15,695 nucleotides of DNA from an uncultured archaeon (GTDB lineage: Archaea; Nanobdellota; Nanobdellia; Pacearchaeales; GW2011-AR1), in contig CAIQQL010000051.1 in assembly GCA_903873955.1 (NCBI GenBank), positions 1 through 15,695 on the forward strand, read 5' to 3'. The position numbers and the translations under genes were made by a program. Positions 14,580 to 15,695 of this stretch are shown here, piece after piece; positions within the stretch are counted from its first letter, which is position 1, and each line of letters opens with the position of its first letter. The notes beneath the pieces are model-generated. The model was not told the origin of the DNA, did not search any database, and was given only the letters and a program-made list of their open reading frames with translations.

Positions 14580-15695
14580 CTATGAGGTTGTCGTGTTGAA
14601 GATAAAAGACCCCTGCATGTCTGCAATGCCTGCGGTGATATTCCACACTCCTGACTCATCAAAATACCATAATGGAATCATGCAACTATAATTCACCTTA
14701 GTCGCATCAATGTCTCCAGATTTTATGCAGTGGGGATCTGTTCGTACCAGTTCCCCTGCCCGAATAAAACTAGCAAATGCGCTTGACTCATTGAAAATCC
14801 CGGTTCCTGCAGCGTCAAACGCAACAAATGAGAGGCTGACATTGATAAAGGTATCTTCAGCGGGCATCTGGACAGGGAGGGGGCTAACCCAAATTATTTG
14901 GGGCGCAGTGATATTCGGTAGAATTGATGAATTTACCCTTAAAATAAATATGCTGCTGTTCATGTTGCCGAGGGTGTCATTGACGGTGATGTTGAGGTGA
15001 TAACTTATATTGGTGAGGGTTGAGCTGTTTTTCAGATATCCTGTGCTGTCTATACTGAACCGCGAGTCATTCACGCCATATGCTCCGATGCCGGAGGGAT
15101 CATTTGCTGTAATCTGGAAAGAGAAGCTGGAATTATCAAAAATAGTTTGTGGATCGAAGCTCGAGGTGAAAGAGGGGGGGAAGGTGTCAGGAAGGTAATG
15201 GGCTGCAGTTACATTATTGGTGTCAAGGGTAACTGCGCCGTTCTGCGCGAGCAACCTCCCGCTTACATTTGCGCCGGTGGTGAGAGTGATGGACGTCAAA
15301 GCCAGGAGGTTTCCCGCGAAAGTTGAGTACGTCCCAAGCGTTGCAGAACTGCCTACCTGCCAGAAGACATTGTTGGCCTGGGCGCCATTGAGAAGAATCA
15401 CCTTGCTATATCCTGCGGTGGTAAGCGTGGTAGCCATCTGGAAGATGAAGACTGCGTCAGGGTCGCCCTGGGCATCAAGTCTCAGGTCCCCGGTTATCCC
15501 AAATGTGCCGCTCGGAGAATTGTAGACCCCCGCAGTCTTGTTTGTGCCTCCAAGTTCTGTGTCTGTGGTGACTGCTGCTCGTCCTGCAGCATCAGCATAT
15601 GCAGTAGACAGATTGGCCTTGGCCTCTTGGGTGACTGCGTCATCCGCATGGTTTATCCCGTTCAACGTCCCGGGGGGGAACCCGCCAATGGTTGC
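14580..15695 (-). CDS. DUF3494 (ice-binding-like) plus Ig-like surface protein, 5' end beyond window
   Basis: The frame is open to the right edge, giving 371 codons before a TAG; the real start is outside the window (a TTG at 15665 lies within the domain and is not a start). Residues near the edge read GGFPPGTLNGINHADDAVTQ, followed by AYADAAGRAAVTTDTELGG, DLRLDAQGDPDAVFIFQM, NGAQANNVFWQVGSSATLGT, GNLLALTSITLTTGANVSGR and LLAQNGAVTLDTNNVTA. This is the C-terminal two thirds of a DUF3494 domain, close to the common bacterial consensus. A cadherin/Ig-like module (PSFTSSFDPQTIFDNSSFSF onward) and an Ig-like module with two Cys follow. The DUF3494 part is GC-rich (34 of 60 bases in 15241-15300). 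Extracellular; binding partner unknown. Confidence 0.85.
   Translation of the reverse strand, partial: ATIGGFPPGTLNGINHADDAVTQEAKANLSTAYADAAGRAAVTTDTELGGTNKTAGVYNSPSGTFGITGDLRLDAQGDPDAVFIFQMATTLTTAGYSKVILLNGAQANNVFWQVGSSATLGTYSTFAGNLLALTSITLTTGANVSGRLLAQNGAVTLDTNNVTAAHYLPDTFPPSFTSSFDPQTIFDNSSFSFQITANDPSGIGAYGVNDSRFSIDSTGYLKNSSTLTNISYHLNITVNDTLGNMNSSIFILRVNSSILPNITAPQIIWVSPLPVQMPAEDTFINVSLSFVAFDAAGTGIFNESSAFASFIRAGELVRTDPHCIKSGDIDATKVNYSCMIPLWYFDESGVWNITAGIADMQGSFIFNTTTS

Noticed and set aside
15663..15665. TTG as the start of the right-edge surface gene
   Set aside because: It lies inside a DUF3494 domain (GGFPPGTLNGINHADD) whose first third and signal peptide must be to the right of the window.

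Overview
The window looks archaeal, and inference from protein style points to a DPANN-type lineage (Woesearchaeota/Pacearchaeota-like). The evidence is an archaeal TATA-binding protein gene, an Nre-family DNA repair gene, archaeal TATA boxes ahead of both, and very long, Asn/Ser/Thr-rich secreted proteins full of N-glycosylation sequons. The lineage cannot be fixed without phylogeny.

Layout: (a) 1-2082, minus strand: 5' part of a secreted surface protein with a signal peptide, one complete array of seven RCC1-like repeats and the start of a second; it runs off the left edge. (b) 2083-2256: divergent promoter region. (c) 2257-3417, plus strand: Nre-family repair protein with an N-terminal Cys/His cluster and a C-terminal PCNA-binding (PIP) box. 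(d) 3427-3990, minus strand: TATA-binding protein, convergent with nre and separated by 9 bases. (e) 4064-13879, minus strand: one 3271-codon gene for a giant cell-surface protein. It has a signal peptide, many Ig/cadherin-like beta modules, two arrays of seven RCC1-like repeats, an ice-binding-like (DUF3494) domain, a Gly/Ser linker, one membrane span and a cytoplasmic PRC-barrel-like domain. (f) 14043-15695, minus strand: 3' part of a second DUF3494 plus Ig-like surface protein, open at the right edge and split by one in-frame TAG.

The three surface genes share modules and are paralogous in part; together they look like an adhesin or cell-envelope locus with two information-processing genes (nre, tbp) embedded in it. 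The most striking structure is the RCC1-like array. All three complete arrays have exactly seven units on a 114-bp (38-residue) period, and each sits inside an Ig-like module, as if a seven-bladed beta-propeller had been inserted into a loop of a beta-sandwich. DNA identity within an array is much higher than between arrays, which suggests ongoing homogenisation. Function (adhesion, recognition of a host or partner cell, envelope) is inferred from architecture only.

No rRNA, tRNA, CRISPR array, transposase or integrase was seen. No gene-free stretch exceeds 300 bases.
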